In this document: piece after piece, positions 41,202 to 50,414 of the stretch
Layout: every line of letters begins with the position of its first letter
Position numbering within the stretch: the stretch's first letter is position 1
NCBI GenBank assembly: GCA_964647905.1
Contig: CAZYJR010000002.1
Coordinates: 62,001-126,000, forward strand
DNA length: 64,000 bases
Direction of reading: 5' to 3'
Origin: CAZYJR01 sp964647905
Lineage (GTDB): Bacteria > Desulfobacterota > DSM-4660 > Desulfatiglandales > HGW-15
The notes under the pieces: model-generated
What the model was told of the DNA's origin: nothing
The model's input: only the letters and a program-made list of their open reading frames with translations
Databases searched by the model: none
Position numbers and translations under genes: made by a program

Positions 41202-43247
41202 ATGACTGCAGAAGAAGCCAAGAAAAAGGCCGCAGCAAAGGACAAGAAAAAGGAGATCGATCCCAGGGACCAGAGCGTGGATGTGGCCACTCAAGAGATG
41301 ATCAAGCGCTCGAAGGCCATGGAGATCGAGACCATCTTCGACAGGGCCCAAACCATGAAGCCCTGCAATATCGGCATCCAGGGCACGTGCTGCAAGAACT
41401 GCTCCCAAGGCCCCTGCCGCCTGCCCCTGCCCAAGGGGGGGATCGAGGGGGAGGACACCAGGAAGGGCCTTTGTGGCGCCACCGCGGAAACCATAGCCTC
41501 GCGGAACTTCGCCCGCATGGTGGCAGCGGGTGCGGCCGCCCACTCGGATCACGGCCGGGGCGTGGCCGAGACATTTCTGGCCGCCGCGCGAAAGGAGACC
41601 GAGGACTACAAGATCCGGGATACCAAGAAGCTGCTGGAGATCGCCCCTGATTACGGGGTGGACATATACGTTGAAGGCGAGGACGGCGAGAAGGTGGACA
41701 GGGACATAGACGAGATCGCCCTGGAGCTGGCCGAGAAGGCCTTGGCCCAGTGGGGACAGCAGGAAGGCGAGATCTGCACGGTGAAAAGGGCCCCGGCCCC
41801 GCGCTACGAGCTCTGGGAGAAGTTGAACGTGATCCCCAGGGGCATAGACCGGGAGATCGTGGAGATCATGCACAGGACCCATATGGGCGTGGACCAGGAC
41901 TACGAGAATATGGTCGAGCAGTGCACCAGGGCTGCCCTGGCCGACGGCTGGGGCGGGTCCATGATAGCCACAGATCTTCAGGATGTTCTTTTCGGATGTC
42001 CTTATCCTCTGAAAAGCTCTGCTAATCTAGGCATCTTGAAGGAGGACCACGTAAATATCATCATCCATGGACATGAGCCCCTCCTGAGCGAGATGATCGT
42101 GCAGGCAGCCGAGCTCCCCGAGATGGAGGAGCAGGCCAGGTCCAAGGGCGCCAAGGGGATCCAGCTCGGCGGGATCTGCTGTACCGCCAATGAGATCCTC
42201 ATACGCCACGGCGTGCCTCTCGCCGGCAACTACCTGCAGCAGGAGCTCGCCATAGTGACCGGCGCGGTCGAGGCCATGGTGGTGGACGTCCAGTGCATCA
42301 TGGAGAACATTGCCAATGTGGCCGACTGCTTCCACACCAAGATCATCACCACCAACCCCAGGGCCAAGATAGCCTCGGGCAAGACCACACACATCGAGTT
42401 CGACGAGCACAGTGCATTCGAAGATGCCAAGAGGATCGTGCGGGAGGCCATAGAGAACTTCCCCAACCGCAACAAAGACGTGATGATCCCAAGGCACAAC
42501 TCGGACCTGGTGGCCGGCTTCAGCTACGAGGCGGTCAACTTCCACCTGGGCGGGACCTTCCGCGGGTCCTACACCCCGCTCAACGATAACATAATCAACG
42601 GCCGCATCAGAGGTGTCGCAGGAGTGGTGGGATGCAACAACGCCCGAACCCTGCATGACGACGGGCACCTGACCGTGGTAAAGGAGCTGATCAAGAACGA
42701 CGTGATCGTGCTTACCACCGGGTGTAACGCGATTACCTGCGGCAAGGCCGGCCTGCTGACCCCTGAGTCGGCAGCCGTATTCTGCGGCCCCGGGCTGGCC
42801 GAGGTCTGTGAGACCGTAGGTATCCCCCCGGTCCTTCACATGGGATCCTGCGTGGACAACAGCCGGATCCTCATGGCCGCCACCGAGGTGGTAAAGGCGG
42901 GAGGCCTGGGCAGCGACATAAGCGATCTGCCCGCCGCCGGGTCGGCCCCGGAGTGGATGAGCGAAAAGGCCATCAGCATCGGCCACTACTTCGTGACCTC
43001 CGGTGTCTACACGGTCTTCGGGGTTACTATGCCGGTGAGCGGGGCCCCGGTCTTCGAGAACTACCTCTACAATGAGCTCGAGGAGATCTACGGCGGAATG
43101 TGGGACTTGGCCGTGGATCCTTATGAACACGCGGCAAAGATGATCGCACACATTGATAAGAAACGAAAGGAGCTGGGCATCGACAAGGCGCGGGAGAGGG
43201 TCCTTCTCGACATGGCCGACCGGCAGAAGCTGGAAGACGTTGCCTAG
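41202..43247 (+). CDS. acsA: Carbon-monoxide dehydrogenase catalytic subunit (AcsA/CooS)
   Basis: The 681-residue nickel enzyme that interconverts CO2 and CO. The D- and B-cluster cysteines lie in CNIGIQGTCCKNCSQGPC (Cys55, 63, 64, 67, 72). The C-cluster region has IQLGGICCTANEILIRHG near residue 315, GVAGVVGCNN near 465, TTGCNAITCGKAG near 500, and HMGSCVDNSR near 540. The first 20 residues are Lys/Ala/Glu-rich (MTAEEAKKKAAAKDKKKEID), similar in composition to the AcsD extension just upstream, and are not part of the usual family start. GAGGAGG precedes the ATG. It forms the complex with acsB downstream. Confidence 0.95.
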   Translation: MTAEEAKKKAAAKDKKKEIDPRDQSVDVATQEMIKRSKAMEIETIFDRAQTMKPCNIGIQGTCCKNCSQGPCRLPLPKGGIEGEDTRKGLCGATAETIASRNFARMVAAGAAAHSDHGRGVAETFLAAARKETEDYKIRDTKKLLEIAPDYGVDIYVEGEDGEKVDRDIDEIALELAEKALAQWGQQEGEICTVKRAPAPRYELWEKLNVIPRGIDREIVEIMHRTHMGVDQDYENMVEQCTRAALADGWGGSMIATDLQDVLFGCPYPLKSSANLGILKEDHVNIIIHGHEPLLSEMIVQAAELPEMEEQARSKGAKGIQLGGICCTANEILIRHGVPLAGNYLQQELAIVTGAVEAMVVDVQCIMENIANVADCFHTKIITTNPRAKIASGKTTHIEFDEHSAFEDAKRIVREAIENFPNRNKDVMIPRHNSDLVAGFSYEAVNFHLGGTFRGSYTPLNDNIINGRIRGVAGVVGCNNARTLHDDGHLTVVKELIKNDVIVLTTGCNAITCGKAGLLTPESAAVFCGPGLAEVCETVGIPPVLHMGSCVDNSRILMAATEVVKAGGLGSDISDLPAAGSAPEWMSEKAISIGHYFVTSGVYTVFGVTMPVSGAPVFENYLYNELEEIYGGMWDLAVDPYEHAAKMIAHIDKKRKELGIDKARERVLLDMADRQKLEDVA

Positions 43248-43299
43248 CCTGAACATATAAATATAGCTCAATACCTCTTAGGAAGGGAGGAAACAGGAT

Positions 43300-45519
43300 A
43301 TGTCGAAACTAGTAGCTTTTGCAGCCATCCAGGGGGCCTACAACATCGTCTCCAAGGCCGAAGGGACATACAAAAGGGCCCTGGAGACCTACGGAGGAAG
43401 CCAGAAGATAGAGTTCCCCAATACGGCCTATTACCTTCCCATCATATACTCCTTGACCGGGATCAAGGTCACCGATCTGGACTCGGCCAGGAGGCCGCTG
43501 GAGTTCGCCCGAAAGCTCCTGCCGCCGCATGTGAAGAAGGACTGCCATCTCCCCTACCTCGGGCCCCTACTGGACGCGGGCATGGCCGCCCTTTTCGCCG
43601 AGGAGATTGTGGAAGCCATCCGCTACGTTGAGGACCCGGACTTCTACCAGCCCTCGGTTGAGGATCCAGACGTGGACAACGGGAAGATCTGGCTGGGCGC
43701 CGCGGACGACACCATCATGAGGAAGCGCGGCGTGGAGTTCGTGGACGGGACGGCCCCCGGCTTCGCAGCCATAGTGGGCGCGGCCCCGGACTCAGCTACG
43801 GCCAAGAAGATGGCCGAGGAATACCAGATCAAGACCATTTATGTGTTTATGGCAGCAAACCAGGGCGGCACCACCTTTGCCGAGCAGCTGCTGGAGCAGG
43901 ACGTACAGCTCGGCTGGAACACAAGGCTGGTCCCGTTCGGCCCGGACATCTCGGCCGCGGTGTTCGCACTGGGATTCGCCAACCGGGCGGGCATGGCCTT
44001 CGGCGGCATCGAGCCCGGCGACTACAAGCGGATGCTGGCCTATCAGAAGAACAGGATCTTCGCATTCGTAAACGCCCTGGGCGAGGTAAACGCGGAGTGG
44101 GCCGCCAATGCGGCGGGCGCGATCAACTGGGGATTCCCCACCATCGCCGACACGGACATCCCGGAGGTGCTCCCCACCGGGGTCTGCACCTACGAGCACG
44201 TGGTCGCGAACGTCTCTCACGACGACATGCCCTCCAAGTCCATAGAGATCCGTGGTCTCAAGGTGACCATAACGGAGATAGACATCCCGCTTGCCTACGG
44301 CCCGGCCTTCGAGGGCGAGCGCGTCCGCAAGGACGATCTCTTCCTGGAGATGGGCGGCGGCAAGACCCAGATGACCGAGCTCTGCAAGATGGCGGAGATG
44401 AACGCGATAGAAGACGGCAAGGTGGAGGTGATAGGTCCCGATCTCGAGGACTGCAAGAAAGGAGACCGCCTGCCCCTCGGTATCTACGTCCAGGTCGCCG
44501 GCCGCCAGATGCAGGAGGACTTCGAACCGATCCTGGAGCGGCAGATCCATCACCTGATAAACTACGCCCAGGGCATCATGCACATAGGGCAGAGGGACAT
44601 CTCCTGGGTCCGCGTGGGCGAGCAGGCCGTGGAGAAGGGCTTCTCCTTCAAGGACATAGGGACCATCCTCCACGCCAAGTTCCACCAGGACTTCGGGAGC
44701 ATCCTGGACAAGGTCCAGGTGACCATGTACACCAAGCAGGAGGACGTGGACAAGCTCACCGAGCGTGCCCGCGGGGAGTACAAGCACCGCGACGAACGGG
44801 TGGAGCAGATGACGGACGAAGGAGTGGAGATCTTCTACTCCTGCACTCTTTGCCAGTCATTTGCTCCGAACCACGTCTGCGTGGTCAGCCCGGAGAGGAC
44901 CGGGCTTTGCGGGGCCTACAACTGGATGGACTGCAAGGCCTCTTACGAGATCAACCCCACCGGGCCCAATCAGCCGGTTGAAAAGGGCGAGTGCCTGGAT
45001 CCCAAACTCGGCCAGTGGACGGGGGTCAACGAGTTCGTATACAAGACTTCGCGGCAGGCCATAGGCCGTGTCAACTTCTACAGTGTGGTCCACGACCCGA
45101 TGACCACCTGCGGGTGCTGCGAGTGTATCGCAGCGGTCCTGCCCGGGTGCAACGGGGTCATGACGGTCCACCGCGACTACTTGGGCGAGACCCCCTCGGG
45201 CATGAAGTTCACCACCCTCGCCGGTGTAATGGGCGGAGGTCAGTCCTCCCCCGGGTTTGTGGGACACTCCAAGTTCAACATAACCCAGCGCAAGTTCATA
45301 AAGGGCGACGGAGGCCTCCTCCGTCTGGTATGGATGCCCAAGTCGCTCAAGGAAGAGGTCAAGGAACGCTTCCAGAGACGCGCCGAGGAGGAAGGAGTGC
45401 CCGACCTCCTGGACAGGATCGCCGATGAGACCGTGGGGATCACCGAGGACGAGATCATGCCCTTCCTCAAGGAAAAAGACCACCCGGCTCTGAAGATGGA
45501 ACCCATCGTCGAAGGGTGA
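43300..45519 (+). CDS. acsB: Acetyl-CoA synthase (AcsB / CdhC)
   Basis: The 739-residue enzyme that joins CO, the methyl group from the corrinoid protein and CoA into acetyl-CoA. The A-cluster cysteines are in FYSCTLCQSFAPNHVC (about residues 510-520), GLCGAYNWMDCKA (about 535) and MTTCGCCECIAAVLPGC (about 605). The length matches the bacterial (acetogen) form with its N-terminal CODH-contacting domain, not the shorter archaeal CdhC. GGGAGG lies upstream. It follows acsA after 52 bases and precedes acsC by 45. Confidence 0.95.
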   Translation: MSKLVAFAAIQGAYNIVSKAEGTYKRALETYGGSQKIEFPNTAYYLPIIYSLTGIKVTDLDSARRPLEFARKLLPPHVKKDCHLPYLGPLLDAGMAALFAEEIVEAIRYVEDPDFYQPSVEDPDVDNGKIWLGAADDTIMRKRGVEFVDGTAPGFAAIVGAAPDSATAKKMAEEYQIKTIYVFMAANQGGTTFAEQLLEQDVQLGWNTRLVPFGPDISAAVFALGFANRAGMAFGGIEPGDYKRMLAYQKNRIFAFVNALGEVNAEWAANAAGAINWGFPTIADTDIPEVLPTGVCTYEHVVANVSHDDMPSKSIEIRGLKVTITEIDIPLAYGPAFEGERVRKDDLFLEMGGGKTQMTELCKMAEMNAIEDGKVEVIGPDLEDCKKGDRLPLGIYVQVAGRQMQEDFEPILERQIHHLINYAQGIMHIGQRDISWVRVGEQAVEKGFSFKDIGTILHAKFHQDFGSILDKVQVTMYTKQEDVDKLTERARGEYKHRDERVEQMTDEGVEIFYSCTLCQSFAPNHVCVVSPERTGLCGAYNWMDCKASYEINPTGPNQPVEKGECLDPKLGQWTGVNEFVYKTSRQAIGRVNFYSVVHDPMTTCGCCECIAAVLPGCNGVMTVHRDYLGETPSGMKFTTLAGVMGGGQSSPGFVGHSKFNITQRKFIKGDGGLLRLVWMPKSLKEEVKERFQRRAEEEGVPDLLDRIADETVGITEDEIMPFLKEKDHPALKMEPIVEG

Positions 45520-45564
45520 ACCGTAATATAAACACTGAAAATTCTTCGCAATGAGGAGAGAACA

Positions 45565-46911
45565 ATGGGATTGACCGGTATACAGATCTTCAAGATGCTG
45601 CCCAAGACCAACTGCGGAGAGTGCGGTGTCCCCACCTGTCTGGCGTTCGCCATGAACCTGGCCTCGGGCAAGGCTGAGTTGGACGCGTGCCCGTATGTCT
45701 CGGACGAGGCCAGGGAGCAGCTGGCCGAGGCCTCCGCGCCGCCCATCCGGCCCGTGGCCGTCGGCGCAGGCGTGCGGGCCTTCAAGACAGGTGGCGAGAC
45801 CGTCATGTTCCGCCACGAAAAGACGTTTTACAATCCGACCGGGATAGGCGCCCTGTTGACCTCGGACACCGACCCGGACGCCCTGGACAAGAAGCTCAAG
45901 GAATGGAACGCACTCCAGTTCGAACGCGTGGGCTTGAACCTGAGGCCCGAGCTGGTGGCGCTCAAGGACGCGGGAGGCGACGGAGAGGCCTTTGCCGCCG
46001 CAGCCGCCAAGATCGCCAAGGAGAGTGAGTTCAACCTGGTTCTCATGAGCGAGCGCGTGGACGTCCTGAACAAGGGCGTGGAGGCTGCCGGGTTCAAGAG
46101 GCCCCTGCTCTACGCCGCCACCAAGGACAACGCCGAGGAGATGGGGAATCTGGCCAAGGAAAAAGGCCTCCCCCTGGCGGTCAAGGCCGATGACATCGAC
46201 GGCCTGGTGGAGCTGACCGACAAGCTCACCGGCATGGGTCTAAAGGACGTGGTGCTGGACCCCGGATCGCGCGAGCCCAAGCAGGCCTTTCAAGACCAGG
46301 TGGCTATCCGCAGAGCGGCCCTCAAGGAGGGCAACCGCACAGTGGGCTTCCCCACCATAACGTTCCCGTGCGAGATGGCCGGGAATCTGGACATGGAGAC
46401 CATGCTGGCCGCCATGTTCATCGCCAAGTACGGCGGTATAGTGGTCTTGTCCGACTTTACCGGCGAGAGCCTTTTCCCGCTGCTCTTGGAGCGGTTGAAC
46501 ATCTATACCGACCCGCAGAGGCCGATGACCGTGACCCAGGGAATCTACGAGATCGGGTCCCCGGACGAGAACTCGCCGGTCTTGATCACCACGAACTTCT
46601 CCCTGACATTCTTCATCGTCAGCGGGGAGATCGAGGCCAGCCGGATACCGAGCTGGCTGCTGATCATGGACACCGAAGGACTGTCGGTGATGACCGCCTG
46701 GGCCGCCGGGAAGTTCGTGGGCGATGCGGTGGGCACGTTCGTGAAGAAGAGCGGAATAACCGACAAGGTCAAGCACCGGAGGATCATCATCCCCGGGTAT
46801 GCCGCGGCCATCAGCGGCGACATGGAGGAAGAGCTCCCGGACTGGGAGATAATGATCGGGCCCAGGGATGCTTCCTTGATACCCAAGTATCTGAGGGACA
46901 CGAAGAAGTAG
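45565..46911 (+). CDS. acsC: Corrinoid iron-sulfur protein large subunit (AcsC/CdhE)
   Basis: The 448-residue large subunit of the corrinoid iron-sulfur protein. The low-potential [4Fe-4S] cluster is bound by Cys17, Cys20, Cys25 and Cys42 (NCGECGVPTC then DACP). A TIM barrel follows, then the C-terminal cobamide-binding domain, with DTEGLSVMTAWAAGKFVGDA near residue 370. It pairs with AcsD, takes the methyl group from AcsE and passes it to AcsB. The ribosome site is GAGGAGAG. Confidence 0.95.
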   Translation: MGLTGIQIFKMLPKTNCGECGVPTCLAFAMNLASGKAELDACPYVSDEAREQLAEASAPPIRPVAVGAGVRAFKTGGETVMFRHEKTFYNPTGIGALLTSDTDPDALDKKLKEWNALQFERVGLNLRPELVALKDAGGDGEAFAAAAAKIAKESEFNLVLMSERVDVLNKGVEAAGFKRPLLYAATKDNAEEMGNLAKEKGLPLAVKADDIDGLVELTDKLTGMGLKDVVLDPGSREPKQAFQDQVAIRRAALKEGNRTVGFPTITFPCEMAGNLDMETMLAAMFIAKYGGIVVLSDFTGESLFPLLLERLNIYTDPQRPMTVTQGIYEIGSPDENSPVLITTNFSLTFFIVSGEIEASRIPSWLLIMDTEGLSVMTAWAAGKFVGDAVGTFVKKSGITDKVKHRRIIIPGYAAAISGDMEEELPDWEIMIGPRDASLIPKYLRDTKK

Positions 46912-46960
46912 GCGCCGGCTTCGGCACGACCCTCATTTCAGCTTGCGATGGAGAGAGCTT

Positions 46961-47845
46961 ATGCTACTGATCGGAGAAAACCTGAACGTAATCAACCGCC
47001 AGATCGGGAAGGCCTTCAAGGAGAAGGACCCCAACCCTATCGTCGAGGAGGCCAAGAGGCAGAAGGAAAAGGGGATGGACTGGATCGACATCAACCTGGG
47101 TCCGGCCCGCAAGGGGGGCGCGGAGCTCATGGAATGGGTGGTCAAGACCGTCCAGGAAGAGATCGGGGACACCCCTCCCCTTTGCCTGGATACCTCCAAC
47201 ATAGACGCCATGGAGGCCGGGCTGGCCGCTCACAAGGGAAAGGCCATAATAAACTCAATAATGGCCAGGCCCGAGCGGTACGAGAAGATGATCCCGCTTG
47301 CGGTCAAGTACAAGGCCAACATGATAGCCTTGATGTGGGGGCCCGAGGGTCTGCCTCGGGACGAGAACGAACGGGCCGCCCTCTGCGTGGAGCTCCTTTA
47401 CGCGGCCAACGAGGCCGGTGTTCCCAACGAGGACATCTTTGTGGACGGGATCGTGACCCCGGTAAACATCCAGCAGCCCCAGCTCATGAGTCTGCTGGCA
47501 TTCCAGGAGATGCTCCAGGACATCGCCCCCGGGGCCAAGTCCACGTGCGGGCTGTCCAATATCTCCAACGGCCCCCCCGATCACCTGCGCCCCATACTCA
47601 ACCAGACCTACATGGTGATGCTGGAGCGCAAGGGCATGTACTCCTGCATAGCGGACGCCTATGACGACCAACTCATCGCCATAGCCAGGGGCGAGAGACC
47701 GGACATAGTGGAGGTCATCCACAAGGTCATGGACGGAGAGCAGATCGACATGGGCTCGCTGTCCAAGGAGCTGTTGGATTACGCCAAGACCGCCAGGGTG
47801 ATACTGGGATACACGCTCTATTCAGACTCCTGGTTGGAGCTCTGA
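46961..47845 (+). CDS. acsE: Methyltetrahydrofolate:corrinoid iron-sulfur protein methyltransferase
   Basis: A 294-residue TIM-barrel enzyme that moves the methyl group of 5-methyl-tetrahydrofolate to the cobalt of AcsC/D. Family motifs are IGENLNVINRQIGKAF at the start, DWIDINLGPARK near residue 42 (the Asp that binds the pterin), NSIMARPERYEK near 90, and TCGLSNISNGPP near 195. The frame is open six codons earlier, but the ATG giving MLLIGENLN has GGAGAG just upstream. It is the last gene before a strong terminator. Confidence 0.95.
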   Translation: MLLIGENLNVINRQIGKAFKEKDPNPIVEEAKRQKEKGMDWIDINLGPARKGGAELMEWVVKTVQEEIGDTPPLCLDTSNIDAMEAGLAAHKGKAIINSIMARPERYEKMIPLAVKYKANMIALMWGPEGLPRDENERAALCVELLYAANEAGVPNEDIFVDGIVTPVNIQQPQLMSLLAFQEMLQDIAPGAKSTCGLSNISNGPPDHLRPILNQTYMVMLERKGMYSCIADAYDDQLIAIARGERPDIVEVIHKVMDGEQIDMGSLSKELLDYAKTARVILGYTLYSDSWLEL

Positions 47846-47876
47846 GCGGAGGAGGCGGAAAGGCCATATCGTCTGC

Positions 47877-47930
47877 GGAGACCTCCCGGTGCCGGAAATC
47901 AGGCCGGCAGGGGGGTCTCCGTTGTTTTTT
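47877..47930 (+). terminator. Intrinsic terminator after acsE
   Basis: The arms GGAGACC...CCGG (47877-47895) and CCGGC...GGTCTCC (47904-47920) form a long, nearly perfect stem, followed by GTTGTTTTTT. It is placed 31 bases after the acsE stop and should end the acs transcript, although some read-through into mrp is possible, because the mrp start is only 22 bases further on. Confidence 0.9.
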
Positions 47931-47951
47931 CGGAGGGAAAGGATAGGAACT

Positions 47952-48818
47952 ATGACCAAGGACAAAGAAAAGACCCTGCCCACAATGAATCCCGGTGATG
48001 TGGAAAGGTCGGAGCAGGACTCCCTGATACAGGCGGGACTCAAGCGCATAGACCGCAAGATCATGGTTATGAGCGGCAAGGGCGGTGTTGGAAAGAGCAC
48101 GGTCGCCGCCTGCCTTGCGCTTTTCTTGAGCTCCCGCGGGGCGCGGGTGGGCCTCATGGACGTGGACCTCCACGGACCCAGTCTGCCGCGGCTCATGGGG
48201 GCCGCGGGAGGCCTGGATATGCCCGAGAAAGGTGTGGTCAGGCCCTTTTCGGTTACCGATAACCTGGGGTTGGTCTCCATTGAGATGGTGCTGGGCGACA
48301 AGGACGCGGCCGTAATATGGCGGGGCCCTCTGAAAATAAGCGCCATAAGGCAGTTCATCTCAGACATCCAGTGGGGGGACCTTGACTACCTGATCGTGGA
48401 TTCTCCTCCCGGCACCGGAGACGAGCCTCTCACAGTGGCCCAGACCATACCCGAGGCCGAGGCCCTGGTAGTGACCACCCCACAGGAGATCAGCCTTGCG
48501 GACGTGAGGAAGTCGATCAACTTCTGCCGCCAGGTCGGGCTCCACATACTCGGGCTGGTGGAGAACATGTCGGGCCTGGTATGCCCCCATTGCGGGGAGG
48601 CCGTTTCCTTGTTCGGGGCCGGCGGCGGCCGGAGGATCGCCGAGCAGATGCAGGTGCCCCTGCTCGCAGAGATCCCCCTGGACCCGCGGCTGGTGGAATT
48701 GGGCGACCAGGGCCTAATGGGGTCGCTACTTGCCGGTGACGGCGGGCCGGTGGTTGAGGCCTACGAGCGGTTGGTCTCAGGGGTTGAAGGCGGCGGGAGG
48801 GCTCGAACCACCGCCTGA
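47952..48818 (+). CDS. Mrp/NBP35-family iron-sulfur cluster carrier ATPase
   Basis: A 288-residue P-loop ATPase of the ApbC/Mrp family that carries [4Fe-4S] clusters to target proteins. The deviant Walker A is MSGKGGVGKST at residues 40-50, Walker B is YLIVDSPPGTGDE near 147, and the cluster-binding pair is CPHC near 212. The longer upstream frame overlaps the terminator and is not used; the ATG at 47952 has a GGATAGGA purine run in front. Its position after the acs operon suggests that it supports the heavy iron-sulfur demand of AcsA-AcsC, although a general role is equally likely. Confidence 0.88.
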   Translation: MTKDKEKTLPTMNPGDVERSEQDSLIQAGLKRIDRKIMVMSGKGGVGKSTVAACLALFLSSRGARVGLMDVDLHGPSLPRLMGAAGGLDMPEKGVVRPFSVTDNLGLVSIEMVLGDKDAAVIWRGPLKISAIRQFISDIQWGDLDYLIVDSPPGTGDEPLTVAQTIPEAEALVVTTPQEISLADVRKSINFCRQVGLHILGLVENMSGLVCPHCGEAVSLFGAGGGRRIAEQMQVPLLAEIPLDPRLVELGDQGLMGSLLAGDGGPVVEAYERLVSGVEGGGRARTTA

Positions 48819-48971
48819 CCCAGCGGGCGCTGGCGTTCCGGCCGAGGCGGCGGTCCCGGTTCCCATGCGAGCCTATGACGGAGGCGTTTGCCCATTATGG
48901 CCCAGATCATTCTATGCCACGTTGTTTTCGGCCTAATACTGGTGGTTTATGGCGCCCATGTTTGACCTTTT

Positions 48972-50357
48972 TTGGAAGGCCTCGGGTATTCAAAGGCCTT
49001 TATAAGCACATACTCTCCCATCCTGGTCGCGCTGCCCCTCAGGCTGGGTCTCTTCAGGCGGACGCGGTCACTGGCGGCCCGGGCCCGCGGCGCTGGGTCC
49101 GGGCACGGCCTGCCTTGGCTGGAATTCGTGACAGACCTTGTCTTTTGGCTGCTGATCGGCATGGCCATAGCCTCGATCTATGTGGGGTTATTCCACTCCC
49201 CCATGGAGACCGCGGTCAAGGTGATGCTGGGCTGCTTGTCCTTCGGCCTGCTCGGGGGTATGCTCTGTTATCTCTCGCTGGAGAGGCACATCATCGACCA
49301 GGCCTCCAAGGAGGGAGCCCGATCCGATCTCCGGCCGGGCCGTGTAATATCAGTTTCCAAGAAGATGCTCTTTTTCATGGTGACGGTGCTGGGCCTGATG
49401 GTGAGCGTCATGCTGCTCATGGTCTTCATGGACATCCGCTATCTACTGCAGCGGCCGGAAGTCCCGGGCGCCGATGTCTACCAAAGGGTCTTTGTGGAAA
49501 TAGTCTTTGCATTCGGTGTACTCCTGGCCCTCAGCTCCCTGATAATCGCCAGGTACTCGCAAAACCTCCGGGCGGTGCTGGACCTGCAGCTCAGCGCAAT
49601 GGCCCGGGTGGGCCGGGGGGACTATACCGCCCGCGTCCCCGTGGTCGGCAGCGACGAGTTCGGACTAATAGCGGCCGAGACCAACGAGATGATCCAGGGG
49701 CTTGAACAAAGGGATTTCTGCCAGGTCAGCTTCGGCCGCTATGTCTCCCCTGAGATCAGCGAGAAGATCCTCAGAGGCGAGTTTTCGCTCCAGGGCGAGG
49801 TGCGGGACGTCACGGTGCTCTTTTGCGATCTCCGCGGGTATACGCCGTTTGTCGAGCGCACCGAGCCGGAGCGGGTGGTCCGCTTCCTGAACGAGTACTT
49901 CACCCGAATGGAGCAGGCCGTCAAGGAGTTCTCAGGGGTTGTTCTTCAGTATATAGGAGACGAGATAGAGGCGGTATTCGGCGCGCCCGAGGAGGTCTCG
50001 AATCATCCAGAGATGGCTGTGCGCGCGGCCCTGCGCATGAGGGAGCTCCTGGCCGCGATGAACAAGGAACGCGCGGCCCGCGGCGAGGACCCGGTAATCC
50101 ACGGAGTCGGCGTCCACAGCGGGGAGGTCATGGCGGGAAGCGTGGGAAGCCCGGACCGGCTGGTCTATGCCCTGGTCGGGGACACGGTCAACGTGGCCTC
50201 CAGGATCCAGGACCTCAACAAACAGCACGGCACCGACATCCTGGTGAGCGGAACCACCAGGAACAGGGTAAGCGGGAGCGGCTTCAGGTTTGAGAGCCTG
50301 GGAAAGACGCCCCTCCGGGGGAAGAGCGGCGAGGTGGAGGTCTTCCGCCTCGCCTGA
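48972..50357 (+). CDS. Membrane-bound class III adenylate/guanylate cyclase
   Basis: A 461-residue protein: an N-terminal membrane region with about four helices (two near residues 50-100, one near 135-160, one near 175-195), a HAMP linker (ARYSQNLRAVL to about 255) and a C-terminal class III cyclase. Metal Asp residues are in FCDLRGYT and YIGDEIEAVFG; the transition-state Asn and Arg are in GDTVNVASR. The base-selecting Lys four residues before the GD is Gln (LQYIGD), so ATP versus GTP use is uncertain. The only in-frame start is TTG at 48972. An ATG in the same frame at 48897 opens a hydrophobic helix but is cut off by TGA at 48963. Confidence 0.8.
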   Translation: MEGLGYSKAFISTYSPILVALPLRLGLFRRTRSLAARARGAGSGHGLPWLEFVTDLVFWLLIGMAIASIYVGLFHSPMETAVKVMLGCLSFGLLGGMLCYLSLERHIIDQASKEGARSDLRPGRVISVSKKMLFFMVTVLGLMVSVMLLMVFMDIRYLLQRPEVPGADVYQRVFVEIVFAFGVLLALSSLIIARYSQNLRAVLDLQLSAMARVGRGDYTARVPVVGSDEFGLIAAETNEMIQGLEQRDFCQVSFGRYVSPEISEKILRGEFSLQGEVRDVTVLFCDLRGYTPFVERTEPERVVRFLNEYFTRMEQAVKEFSGVVLQYIGDEIEAVFGAPEEVSNHPEMAVRAALRMRELLAAMNKERAARGEDPVIHGVGVHSGEVMAGSVGSPDRLVYALVGDTVNVASRIQDLNKQHGTDILVSGTTRNRVSGSGFRFESLGKTPLRGKSGEVEVFRLA

Positions 50358-50414
50358 TCGCCCGGCCCCTCCCCGAAGGAATGCTTTGCTTACCTTCTCC
50401 TTTCTCCAGGAAGG

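Noticed and set aside
42027..43271. 414-codon minus-strand frame opposite acsA
   Set aside because: It is an antisense shadow of the CO dehydrogenase gene; the plus frame has all conserved motifs.
48963..48965. TGA read as selenocysteine before the cyclase
   Set aside because: No selenoprotein family is involved, the position is in a membrane segment, and no SECIS-like hairpin was recognised.
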